A DNA stretch of 64,000 nt, from positions 102,840,912-102,904,911 of the forward strand of contig CM043963.1 of assembly GCA_014529385.2 (NCBI GenBank), given 5' to 3'. The DNA comes from Adiantum capillus-veneris. Its lineage: Eukaryota; Streptophyta; Polypodiopsida; Polypodiales; Pteridaceae. Below the pieces are notes generated by a model. It did not search any database and was not told where the DNA came from. It worked only from the letters and a program-made list of their open reading frames with translations. Below are positions 48,000 to 58,551 of this stretch, piece after piece (position 1 is the stretch's first letter; each line of letters starts with the position of its first letter). The translations under genes and the position numbers were made by a program.

Positions 48000-48475
48000 A
48001 GTAGGAGATTAAGGTGCCTGAAATAAAGACCCTACCATTGCCACCAACAAAAAATATTCCTAATGCTTTTACCTTGTCCTTTGATGGAGCTTTTCGACGA
48101 GACATAGGAAAAGCAAGAGGAGGGCTAGTATTGCTCAACCCAAGTGGAGAAGTGGTCATGAAAGAGAAGGTCAATCTACCGGGTTAAACTAGCAACAATG
48201 AAGCAGAATACGACACACTACTTCATGGTTTGAAGATGTGCTTTGGCCATGGGATACAACATCTCATGGTAAAGGGGGGTGCACTTCTCATTGTTAAACA
48301 GATTTTAGGCATTTGGGCATGCAAGAATAAAAGCTTAAGGACAAAAGTTCATGCCATTCGTAGGATGTTTAATCAGTTTGAAGAAGTGCAACTATATCAT
48401 ATTCCTAGGAAACAAAATGAAGATGCCGATTTACTTGCACAACAAGCAGTTACATGTGTTGAGAAAGAAGTGCAC
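48000..48475 (+). pseudogene. Second, archaeal-type RNase H of the Tat element
   Basis: The frame near 48075-48180 reads FTLSFDGAFRRDIGKARGG with the first catalytic Asp, then a stop after NLPG. It continues with SNNEAEYDTLLHGL (catalytic Glu), then HLMVKGGALLIVKQILG and RKQNEDADLLAQQAV (last Asp). In the family the third motif holds an Asp; here it is Gly, so the nuclease is probably dead. An aRNH after the normal RNase H and before integrase is the known feature of plant Tat elements. Confidence 0.85.
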
Positions 48476-49945
48476 GTTATCATGGTGGCAGCAACTGCCA
48501 AGAAACCGAGATACCAGGGATTGGAGTCATTGACTCCCATTATTAGCTACATTTTGGAGGGTGAGTTTCCACAAGACTTCACGAAGGCTCAGAAGAGGAG
48601 ACTCATGAAGAAGGAAAGCGCGTATCTCTTCCTAGAAGGATCCCTCTATCAAAGAGGGAAGGATCAAGTGTGCAGAAGAGTACCAACTATCAAAGAAATT
48701 CCAACCATTACAAAAGGTTTGCATGAAGAGGCATGTGGTGGTCATTTTGCCCAAGAGTTAACTGTGAAGAAGATTTTGCTTGCGGGGTATGTTTGGCCAA
48801 GTCTGCATGTGGATGTCCAACATTGGTGTAAAAGTTGTCACAATTGTCAGGTAAATGGGAATAGAATATTGTTTTATGGTCCAAGGCAGATCGTGCTTGC
48901 AAATGGACCCTTTGAAAAGTGCGGCATTGATGCTATGGGTCCTCTGCCTAGGACAAAAAATGGTAAACTCTACGTTCTAGTGGCTATAGAATATATGACT
49001 AGGTGGGTGGAAGCACAAAGTGTGGCAAAGGTAAATGAGAGGCCAGTGAGAAAATTTGTCTACACTCACATTTGTTGTAGATTTGACACACCTTTGGAGA
49101 TTGTTTCTGATAATGGTCCAGGGTTTAGAAAGGGCTTGCTCACAGAATTCTTTGAAGAACTTCACATTCTACATCGTCACAATACACCCTACTATCCCCA
49201 GTCAAATGGTATGGTAGAAAAAGCTAATGATGTAATTGCAGGCATCATTAGAAATATGGTGAGAAACAAGACAAAGTTGTGGGATGACTTCTTGGATGGT
49301 GCCTTGTGGGTGTATCGAACCACATACAGGGAAGCCACAGAGTTTACACCATTTCACTTGGTCTATGGTCAAGAGTCTTTACAACCAATTGAGCTCAACA
49401 TTCAAACAATGCGACTTCATGGCAAAGCAGCACAAGATGATCAAGAAGCATGGATGGATCGACTTCTTACCTTAGCTGAGCTTGAGTGGAAAAGAGAAGC
49501 AGCATACGAGTGCTACAAGAGGAAAGCTACACAGGCGAAGGAGAAGCTTGACAAGAAACTAAAGGACAAAGGCATCAATGAAGGAGATCTTGTGCTAAGG
49601 TATGACAATCGACTCGATAATCGTTTTGATGCCAAATTTGAAACTAGATGGCAGGGGCCATACATAGTTAAGAAGGCTTTCAATTCAAGTTACTATCAGC
49701 TTATAGACTTGAATGGGAAAGAGCACTCTAGGAAGGTAAATGGTTATCACTTGAAGCCTTATTTTTGTCGCCTTCTACCAAAGGATCTACCAAAGATCTA
49801 TCAAAGGGCATCTATCTCATGTAAGTATTGTTCCATGAAGCATGAGTGTAACTCGAGCCAAAATGCCAAGGGGCCAAACAATGAAGATCTCGTCAAAGAC
49901 TATGAAGCACTCTCTTTGGAAAATATGCTCTATGATGGTACATGA
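48476..49945 (+). CDS. Tat element integrase
   Basis: The frame is open from 48230. The zinc-binding domain has GHFAQELTVKKILLAGYVWP and WCKSCHNCQ. The core has the first Asp in CGIDAMGPLPR, the second in IVSDNGPGFRKG and the Glu in NGMVEKANDVIAG, a complete DDE triad. The C-terminal part, DNRLDNRFDAKFETRWQGPY, is the GPY/F-type domain. No chromodomain is present, as expected for Tat. The protein ends 26 bp before the 3' LTR, and this is the best-preserved gene of the element. Confidence 0.92.
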   Translation, partial: VIMVAATAKKPRYQGLESLTPIISYILEGEFPQDFTKAQKRRLMKKESAYLFLEGSLYQRGKDQVCRRVPTIKEIPTITKGLHEEACGGHFAQELTVKKILLAGYVWPSLHVDVQHWCKSCHNCQVNGNRILFYGPRQIVLANGPFEKCGIDAMGPLPRTKNGKLYVLVAIEYMTRWVEAQSVAKVNERPVRKFVYTHICCRFDTPLEIVSDNGPGFRKGLLTEFFEELHILHRHNTPYYPQSNGMVEKANDVIAGIIRNMVRNKTKLWDDFLDGALWVYRTTYREATEFTPFHLVYGQESLQPIELNIQTMRLHGKAAQDDQEAWMDRLLTLAELEWKREAAYECYKRKATQAKEKLDKKLKDKGINEGDLVLRYDNRLDNRFDAKFETRWQGPYIVKKAFNSSYYQLIDLNGKEHSRKVNGYHLKPYFCRLLPKDLPKIYQRASISCKYCSMKHECNSSQNAKGPNNEDLVKDYEALSLENMLYDGT

Positions 49946-49956
49946 ATATACCATCA

Positions 49957-49971
49957 TCCGGGGGAAGGCTA
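49957..49971 (+). other. Polypurine tract before the 3' Tat LTR
   Basis: CCGGGGGAAGGCTAA directly precedes the LTR start TGATACACG at 49972. It is purine-rich as needed to prime plus-strand synthesis. Confidence 0.7.
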
Positions 49972-52322
49972 ATGATACACGTTTTTTGCTATCCAAATTG
50001 CCATAGTGAGCTACCTCACCCTACCAAAATCACTCAAACATTTTGGTTATCCCTACCATTTCACTATACATAGGCGTGTGTGAGTTAGGGGACTTTCCCC
50101 ATATTTTCTTAAAAACTCTCAATTAGCTAGTCACTGGGCTAGTTGAGCCAAAAAATTTAAAAAATAAAATAAAAAAAGATATATTATGGCTTCTTTGTGT
50201 GTCAATATTTTATTGTATATAGGATCTAAATATAAGGATTTTTCATAATTATTTTTGTATTTATTTAAATATTTATACTTAGGTGTATGTTATTTATGCT
50301 ATGTACATTGACTTACCATTACCACAATTTTTCTTACCATACTCTTTATTCCAGAAATAATTTCATGCAAGCTTCTCTTATTTTTGGTGTAACTCCATCG
50401 CAACAAAAATCCAAAAAAACTAGTTTTATTTATGCGTATATTTTTTCACTATTGTGATTTTTTTCCTTCCTACATCTATTCTCTATTTCTCTCATAAATT
50501 AGAACACCAAAAATATTCATCTTTTTATGGTAGACTTATAATGAGAGAGATTTATTTTGACCCCTTTATATTTTTTCCACCTATATTATTTATATTTGAC
50601 ATTTACATATTTTTTTAGATCCCTCAATATTTGATTTCCTTAGTTGTACTATTCATTTATATCATGATCTCAACAATATCTTCAATTATAGACCTACCAA
50701 ATAAGGTCAAGGGTATGTGGCATGCATGCATGCACTATGGAGGGCTCACTCTTGGAGGCAAGGACTTTGTGCAGTGAAAAAAGATAGTCCGTTTTGCTGA
50801 ATTTTTAAAGGTCACTTGCTCTCCGAATTTGAAAAGGTGATACAAACAAAAGTTGTAGCTCGTGGGCTGAACTTTTATCTCAAATTTTTTTATATTTTTT
50901 TGAGCTACGAGCTGTGAGATATGATTTTATTGGTGGACCCCAGTTTGCCCATGCTATGCAGCCACACTTCCTCTTCCACTTTATCATTTTCCTCTTTCAC
51001 ACACACTTCTCCACTCATCATCCCCACCTCTCTCACCACTCCTCTCTGCACCCTACTCACCTTCTTCTCAACCTTGAAGAATAAGAGAAACCATGGTGAA
51101 CTTATGTCTCCTACACACTTCCATTCCAAAATTGACCACCTAGTCTCATTTTTCCTCTTCCATATTACCCATATCTATAAAAAAAACCACAAAATTCAGC
51201 CTCTTCTCTTGAAAGACAGCACCATGTTGATTGATTACTCATATTCAATTACCTTGGCTCCCAAGGAAGGTCAAGAAATGGAAAAAAAACATACCGTCAA
51301 AGCTAGTGGACCGTCAACTAGCGTCAAAATTGACCCTACTCAAGACACTTGGAGCATCAACATTATAAGAAATCCATAATTTTTAACCTATTAAGAGTTT
51401 TTTTTCCTTATTTGTATCCTACATGGATACTCCCATTGTAAATATCCAGTTTCATTTGTAAATCAATAAAAATACTAACTCTACTAATTTACTAACACTA
51501 ACCTCCTATGAAAAGTCCTATCACCTCCACTTCTCTCCTCTCTCTCTTCTTCATCTATCCCCACCAACTTCTTGATAATTCCAAGCAAAAGAAATTAGAT
51601 AATTGCTGAAAATGTAACCCAACCATGGTTAGAGGAGTAACCCTAGCCCTCAAAATTTCTATAAAAGGAGGGTGTACCTAGCACAAAAGGGGGGAGCCAT
51701 AAGCAAGAGCACTATGGTATAGCTTGAGAAGCCAAGCTCAACCTCTCTAGAAGGAGCTCTTGAGTGGAAGCTCATTGTTTTATGCATATGCATTTGTGTA
51801 TTAGGGGTGATTAGCAAGGGAACTCTATGCCATTGTAAGAGAGAGTGATCATTCAATTGAGAGTAGGAAATCTATCATTTCTCGTACTAGTGTAAGCCCA
51901 ACATTTGCTGAATCAAGGAGGGTGGATTTGGACTAAGTTTGGATACTTTGTCTCTCTTCCAAAGTGAAGTAATGGACAACAATGATGTGTAAGTGTCTTG
52001 GTGTTTTTTTAAGTTCTTGATAGCTTGTCTCTGGGTGTTGTCATCAATTTAGCCATAAATCCCACATACAGTAAGAGGGCGAAACGCTGGAGAGGAGTCC
52101 CGTGGCCTTAAGACAATGATTGAGGTGGATTTTCTTGTGATGTGTTGTGGTGTAATTTACTCAAGCTATGTTGAAAAAATATTAATCTCACTTTGATTGG
52201 TCATGACAGATTTGTAAGAAGATATTAGTGCAACAAGCACCCCCTCCCCCTTCTCTCTCTTTCTTACATATATAATTGTGTTTGCTTGATCACTGCCGAT
52301 ACATTTCAAAGCATCCCGAGCA

Positions 52323-52413
<91 letters not shown>

Positions 52414-52415
<2 letters not shown>

Positions 52416-53613
52416 GTCGTCGTCCTCCTGCACACTCTGTGTCTCCCCCTGGGCGAGGGGCTGCCCTGTGGGGGGGCGTCAAGCCACAGCCCTGCCCCCG
52501 GCAAGCCCGCAACTAGCCTGCCCCTGGTGAACGTGTATCTCCACAAACCCTTTCTTCGACAAGCCTGCTTCTCCCCTGGCGAGCCTGCTTCTTTCGCAAG
52601 TACAGCCTCGTTGTCTACCCCGACTTGCCTTATTGGCCTGTCCCGATCCGGGCTTTGCTTGGAACCACCTAAATTCATTCAAACAAATCCCTGCCTAGGG
52701 TTTGTTCCCACGGCAGTCAACCTACTCCAAGAATGAACACTCCTAAGCCCTCCGCAAAGAGCCGACCAAGCTTTGCAGCAATCGTAGCGGCCCCGAGCAA
52801 GTTCACTCAGATCGGACAGCTCCAAGTAGCCCTCGATCGAGTAATGGAGGAGAACCGCGACCTCAAAGCTCGCATCAGCAGGCTTGACGCACTCTTTGAC
52901 TCCATGGTCGAGCTTGCCACCAACAAAGTAAAAGAAGTCGAATCAAAGGTCACCCAAGCCCAAACGGCCACATTTGCCAAAGTACAGACTTGCGTGACAA
53001 CAGAGTTCCGCGAACAAAAACTTCAAGAAGAAAATGCCCTCAAGGTTCGAATTGGTGGGCTCCCCTCGCCATGGTGCATCATTGAGGACACTCTCGAGGA
53101 AGCGATCACCAAGCTCAACGACATCCTTCAACCAATCAACATCAAACCTGAAAAGGTTTCTTGGATCAACGACACACACAGGCAAGTGCCAACCGAACAC
53201 TGTCTTCTCACTTTTAAAGACAGAGAGGATAAAATGCAGCTACTACGACAAGCCCGACTCCTCAAAGGGACAAAGATTTGGATCAATGAGGAGCTGACAA
53301 CAAATCAATTGAAGATAAAAAAGAGCGAGCTCAAGAAGATGCACGAAGCTCGCAAGCAAGGTAAATGGGCAGTCTATCGAGGTGGTAAAGCCATCATTCA
53401 GGAATTTCGAACCCCTAAAAAGGCTCTATCCAACCCCCCCTAGATCTTGTTTCCTTTTTTCCCTCTTTTTTCTTTTACCCCGATGATTGGACCCTCAGTC
53501 CTTAACTGATATGTATCCGATGGCTTCACTTAGAAGCAATGAGTCGATGTAATGTCTTTTGTGACGGTCCCATGGGTCATATATGACCTACGTGGACGAT
53601 AAATCAATCAATC
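52414..53613 (+). mobile_element. 1.2-kb ORF1-only retroelement inserted in a CT microsatellite
   Basis: The insert lies within the (CT)n tract of the 3' LTR; the 5' LTR has no counterpart. It begins with a GC-rich leader (52414-52732), encodes one intact ORF (52733-53443) and ends with a 170-bp 3' UTR and a short tail, AAATCAATCAATC. (CT)n resumes directly after the tail. There is no reverse transcriptase or endonuclease. A GC-rich leader, a single ORF1-like protein and a repeated tetranucleotide tail suit a non-autonomous LINE derivative, comparable in concept to mammalian HAL1 elements. Confidence 0.7.
52733..53443 (+). CDS. ORF1-like coiled-coil RNA-binding protein, intact (236 aa)
   Basis: The ATG at 52733 starts MNTPKPSAKSRPSFAAIVAA. 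Residues about 27-100 form a coiled coil (LQVALDRVMEENRDLKARIS). Residues about 103-160 have an RRM-like pattern starting ALKVRIGGLP and including HCLLTFKDREDKMQLLRQAR. The last 70 residues, with GTKIWINEELTTNQLKIKK and KKMHEARKQGKWAVYRGGKA, resemble the C-terminal domain of L1-type ORF1 proteins. No stop or frameshift is seen, unlike almost every other element gene here. Such proteins coat element RNA and assist target-primed reverse transcription. The RRM assignment is by pattern only. Confidence 0.75.
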   Translation: MNTPKPSAKSRPSFAAIVAAPSKFTQIGQLQVALDRVMEENRDLKARISRLDALFDSMVELATNKVKEVESKVTQAQTATFAKVQTCVTTEFREQKLQEENALKVRIGGLPSPWCIIEDTLEEAITKLNDILQPINIKPEKVSWINDTHRQVPTEHCLLTFKDREDKMQLLRQARLLKGTKIWINEELTTNQLKIKKSELKKMHEARKQGKWAVYRGGKAIIQEFRTPKKALSNPP

Positions 53614-53799
53614 TCTCTCTCTTTACGCGTCCTAGTTCGCATCCAAAACTAGGTGGTGCCCCAAATTTGTGTACGGTTAGGTTGCGGGTTTGTGTGTGTG
53701 TGTGGTTGCTTTTTCCAACCCCAACCCAATTGAGCAGTACGGGAGCCTAGAAGAGTGCTTAGAGGCCACTCTTCTTGTTGCCCGCCCCAGACCGCCTCA

Positions 53800-54954
53800 A
53801 TACCTAGGGTAAAATTTGCAATGTCTGGGCACCCAAGGCCTTTAGAACTTCACCATTTATTGAATCTGCAACCTAGGCACACTAAATGACCTATCTTTGC
53901 ATCTTGGAACTCTCATTGAGCCCTAAAACATTAAAAATATTGCAATGGCTTGAAATAAATTGAGAATTTACAATACATGACTATTTTGGGAAAATGTGTA
54001 ACTCCAATCTTCACTGCTTCTTTGTATTCATCCTCAATGTGCATTTATACGTCTTCGGTCTTAAACATCTTCTATTAACTCACGTCGTCTCAGTTAACAA
54101 CATCCTTGCAATTAATGTATGTCTTAATTGACTATAAAGATCCTTGACCATGTGAAGCAAGCTATTGGATTGGAAGCATAAACATCCCTGCAATTAATGT
54201 ATGTCTTAATTGCACTCATAAAACGTACCTTAGATTGTCCAATAGTGGGAGTAGGGTCAAAGTTGTGCTTCAGATAAGAAACATTTTCTTTTCATTTATA
54301 TATTGTGGGGATTTTTACAGGATTCAACAAGTTAAAACTTTAAATTTATCTCACTTATTTGCTAAACTATGGAGTCTGTTAGCGAGCTATTGCATGCCTC
54401 TCACAAGTCGTTGCATGGCATCATCACTCCTTAAATTGGAGAGCCCTTTGTAGAGCCTCACAACCTCATTTTTCAAAGGTAAGAACTTGTATATGATGCC
54501 ATGACTAGTATAGAGTCCCTACTTCCCTGCTTGTTGTACCCAAAGCCACCACTTGTTGTGCATAATAGACCAATAGATCAATGGCTTTGCATGGAATTTT
54601 CCAATTCAAATGGGTGTTGTGTTTTTCTGTCTCTTTTTACTTAATCCCAACTCATGTCAAGACTCTTTGAAATCCGTTATGGATAGAGGATGATTTGTAG
54701 CAAACATTGGAATCCTCAATCATTCATGACATCTTAAGAGCTTGTAGTTCCATAGTGGTTTGCCAATACTACCCACTCCACTGCTCCTTGCTTATGTGGA
54801 GAGGGCAAATAGGTTGCCCCTTTACTAAAAGTATGAAAAAAATACTTCTCAACAATGGCATGAATCATTTTTTCTTCAAGGCAGCATGGTAAACATTTTT
54901 GGGAGTATCCTCATCAAATTTTGTACATTTCAATTTAGCCCTCTCCTCCAACTA
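53800..54954. other. AT-rich non-coding stretch
   Basis: No domain was recognised in any frame. A direct repeat of GCAATTAATGTATGTCTTAA occurs at about 54110 and 54190, 80 bp apart. Confidence 0.6.
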
Positions 54955-55995
54955 TAACATTTAATGTACTAGTAACTTGTGTGTAGGGAAAAATGATAAC
55001 ATAGTGATCATTTCATTAAGAACAAGTTCCTGATGAGCATAGAGAGAGTACTTAGTTTGAGAAGCAACATAGCAATTTACACCTAGCTAGTTTGGCATAG
55101 ACAATACTTGAAAAGAGAGAGAAATAGAACAAATGACAACAGTTGAGGACCAAATTTACATGGGGCCGGTCCCCCCTCCAAAAAGTATTTGTATTATAGC
55201 TTCTCCCATCAAAGGAGACTTTTGCACAATACAAAAGTTTGTGTTCCTTGACAAAACTTGTTGGTGCAATAAATATGGAAGCTCCATGCACCAAATTATG
55301 CTTGAGAAACACACCTAGTGTCCCTAGCCTTAGTCCCAAGACCTCACACGCCTTCAAAAATGGTGAGAGCTAGTAGGGAATGAGAAAAGATTGAGAGGAA
55401 GAAGATGTACCTTATGAGAAAGAAGTATTCTCCTCACATAATCACTCTAATAGCATAGCTTAGCTTAGTAATTAGCATGGTAGAGGAGACGAGCATGCCA
55501 TTGAAACTTGGATCTTGGCTGGATTTGCATTCCATAGCCAAGAGTTGTTGGTGTAGGCCTCTACTTCTTAATGCTTGGAGAAGGATATGGAGTTCTTTGT
55601 CAACACATAGTTGTGTGTGTGTAGCAAAAAGTGAGCTATACTAAAAATGCTGACTCTCTCTCTACCTGGTCAACCCCTCCTCCAAATTGCTCTTGCTGGC
55701 TTCTCATTGGCTCCTGCAAAGCTTAACCAATAACACTTTATAATCATAATTGATATCCATGTGACATGTGTGCCCCTTTCCCCTTTTGTGAGAGCTTAAG
55801 GTAGTTAAATAATTTATTTGAACTCTCATTGGACCATTTGGTCTTCTGGCCACTGGTCTTCAGGCCAATAGGAATCAAGCAAGCCATTCGACTATTGGAT
55901 GCTCATTGGACCCCTTGGTAGACTGTCCAATAATCTTCTAGGGAGCTTAATTTCCATTGGTTCTTTTATCAAGAATTTTTAAATTGATTAGACTA
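54955..55995 (-). mobile_element. Truncated LTR of the chromovirus family, inverted
   Basis: From TATAACATTTAATG at 54955 (TG changed to TA) the sequence is the reverse complement of the chromovirus LTR 3' part, including GGCCGGTCCCCCCTCC. Similarity ends near 55995 after TTTTTAAATTGATTAGACTA, so roughly the first third of the LTR is missing. It is more diverged than the copy at 58552-60144. Confidence 0.8.
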
Positions 55996-56462
55996 ATTCT
56001 CTGATAGCAATATGAGAGACTGGGGACTAGCACATGCAACTCTCCACTCATCCATGACTAATATAGGCCCTTTTCTACTAAATATCAGTGCCCCTATACC
56101 GCATGTGTGTTTTGGACCTTGGCCCTAGACTACCTTACCCTAGGCCTCACACTTCAAACAATTTAGATGCCAGTTATTCCCTCATTAAGGCCAATCCTCA
56201 AGGTAAAGCAGAATTGGTCTTTAGGTTAAATTTTTTGATTAAATGTGAGCAAAAGATGCATTGGTTGTTCTTATCAGATCTTGTAAGAGCATGGATAGTT
56301 TCTAGACCCAAGCTAAATTCTTAACTACAAGGCAAAGCAAAAACCACATGGAGAAAAGACCTTCAGGTTTATTTGTGAATTCATAAGACCCAAAAACTTT
56401 ACTCATAGTTTTCCAATAAGTCAATCCGCTTCAAATATAGAGCTTGAAAATGTTTGTTGATG

Positions 56463-56617
56463 TTGAGATGATCTTTTGCTATATCTTGCAAGTCTTTTAG
56501 AAAGCTTTGATCCTTTTCACTAGAGTAATTTGGTTGCATTTATTCTCTATATTGAGATGATCTTTTCCTATCTTTTGCAAGTCTCATAGAAAGCTTGGAT
56601 CCTTTTCACTAGAATAA
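56463..56617. repeat. Two-copy direct repeat, period 89 bp
   Basis: TTGAGATGATCTTTT(G/C)CTAT...GATCCTTTTCACTAGA occurs at 56463-56528 and 56552-56617, with few differences. Confidence 0.85.
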
Positions 56618-56719
56618 GCTAGTTGACCTACATTCAAAATAGCAGTAATATACATGCTCATGTTAGAGGCTAGAGGTGGTGGTCCCAATCTTGCATCAAT
56701 TGTGACTTGTAGCAAGTCA

Positions 56720-57345
56720 TGCTTACTTGGTCCATATAATCATTCTTGATGGCTCTCTCCATGGTTTGATTTTCTTTGCATGGTGTTGTAAATATTGTGA
56801 GGTTTTGTTTCTTTGAGTAAGTAATATAGACGATGGATTTTGTGAGTAGAAGTCACATGATAACTTTGACATGAAGGACTTGGGTGAAGCAAACCCTATT
56901 TTGATATGTACATTTTGCAATACATGTCAAAAAATATTCTTTATTTGTCACAAAAGAGTATAGTTGCCATGTATTGAAGAAATTCAACATGGAGGGGAGA
57001 CACGCAGGGAAGGGGGGGAGCCAATATCTACTCCATGGCTTTCATATCTAAGAATCAGTCAAGAGGATTGTCCCAAATATGATGAGGAACAACTGAGATG
57101 GCTAAGATACCTTATGCAACCACGGTCAGCTCTTCAACTTGTTCCATGATTGTGAATCATCAAGACATTGTGTTTGCATTGGGAGTTGTTAGTAGATTTA
57201 TGGTGAATCTTGGCAAGAAGAATTAGGAGGGACAAAAAGCGTGATGAGATATTTGAATGGTACAAAAGAGTTGTGAGTTTTCTTTGGAGGCCAAGATGTA
57301 TGTGTAGTTGGCTACACTATTACTTCCCTGATACATCAGTGTCAA
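56720..57345 (+). pseudogene. Copia reverse transcriptase C-terminal fragment
   Basis: Plus-strand frames give FDMKDLGEANPILI (about 56857-56898), then a frame with PISTPWLSYLRISQEDCPKY (about 57020-57080). GGTKSVMRYLNGTKEL and FFGGQDVCVVGYT (57225-57325) follow. These are the blocks after the copia RT active site. Several frameshifts are present, and neither flank continues the element. Confidence 0.85.
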
Positions 57346-57989
57346 TAATGACTTTCTATTTACTTTTTGTATGTAACTGAGGTTGGAACCTTGAACCTTA
57401 AGGGTGTCTTTACACCAATGTTTGGTGTTTAAGCTGGTATAAGTTGATGGGTTATTTTGAGGCGACTAGATCAGTTCTTGAGGTAGTGTAGACAGTTGGG
57501 CAGTTAGACACTTCTTTTTGTAGTCATACTACTTATTTTTTTCTTATAATCATGTGATCATTGAACAATACAGTACCTTCTTTTGTTAATTCATGGTGTT
57601 CTTCAGTATTCTTATGTGCAGTCTTGTAGTGTAGCATGCAGTGTCATTGTAGTGCCTGTATTGAATACTATTAGGGTGGTGAACCCCTAACACTTTGGCG
57701 ATCCTGCAGTTGTATGGAATTCAGCTTGATCCATATGGCACTCAGGAATTCAACAGGTTCTTGATATGTTGGTTGACTTGGACCACATGAGGGAAACTTC
57801 CAATTGGGTAACCTTGCAAGAAGAGTTTGAGGAGCATGCAATAGTCTTCTTGAAGGATTTACTCCTCGAGATACCATGATAAATCAAGAATATTTTTGTT
57901 GATAAGGTAGTTCAGTCCTTTTTGCTTGCAATTCGCCACAATGTTACAGTCTGTATGAAAGAATGGTGTTGGCACAGTACTTAAGATAA

Positions 57990-58551
57990 AGAAGAAGAAG
58001 CAATGCATGAGTGAGTCAGGGCAAGGTTTTAATGTAACACAACACTCATATGGCACAAGATTTAGACTTAGGAGAGAATTTAATGCAAGGGGAAGGCATG
58101 AAGAGGAGTCTAGTAGTGATGACCAAGAAGAGCCTATAAGGGGGGTTGCTACAGGAGATGAAATATTTGGGGAGGGGGCTGAACTGCAAGAACCTAAAAA
58201 CAGGCTGTAGGAGACCCCACCTGCAAACCAATGAGGCAAACAAGCAACTCCTCCCACAACAAACCCACTCTTGGGAAAATTGGTTAATATACTGCTAGCT
58301 CAGACAAATTTCAAGGCAAGAAGATAGTTGTAGTTTGTACCAGCAGGGGTACCTACTTTACCTTTCATTCCACTACCGGTAAGAATACCAAGAACACTTC
58401 CAATACCTCCAATGGATGCACCAAATCCCAAAGTGGGTGCGACAAAGTTCAGTGGGAAAAGTCCCAAGATGCTTGTTCAGAAACCAGAAACTCCAAAAGT
58501 CATAAAGCCTGAGAAGAAAAGGGAACAAAAAAGTGCGGGATCGAGAGGATT
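57990..58551 (+). pseudogene. Gypsy gag-like segment, 5' part
   Basis: Frames include SYGTRFRLRREFNARGRHEE (from about 58051) and an acidic stretch, then KFSGKSPKMLVQKPETPKVI and KREQKSAGSRGF. The Pro/Lys-rich composition suggests a gag linker. The last codons, GSRGF, continue as VLVKKVNEHLDALL after the solo LTR at 60150. Confidence 0.5.

Larger units (their letters stand above)
41231..53799 (+). mobile_element. Tat-lineage Ty3/gypsy retrotransposon with dual RNase H, with nested insertions
   Basis: Matching LTR sequence lies at 41231-42785 (5', truncated) and 49972-53799 (3', carrying an insert). Between them are two small leader ORFs, gag, protease, RT, RNase H, a second RNase H and integrase. 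The second, archaeal-type RNase H before the integrase is the mark of Tat elements. A 1339-bp DNA transposon sits in RT. The two LTRs differ at few positions where they align, so insertion appears fairly recent, yet several catalytic positions are altered. Confidence 0.88.
49972..53799 (+). repeat. 3' LTR of the Tat element, expanded by a nested retroelement
   Basis: It starts TGATACACG and ends ACCGCCTCA. Without the insert at 52414-53613 it is about 2.6 kb. The TATA box is at 51660-51668. The (CT)n tract before the insert (52325-52413) is about twice as long as in the 5' LTR. Confidence 0.88.
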
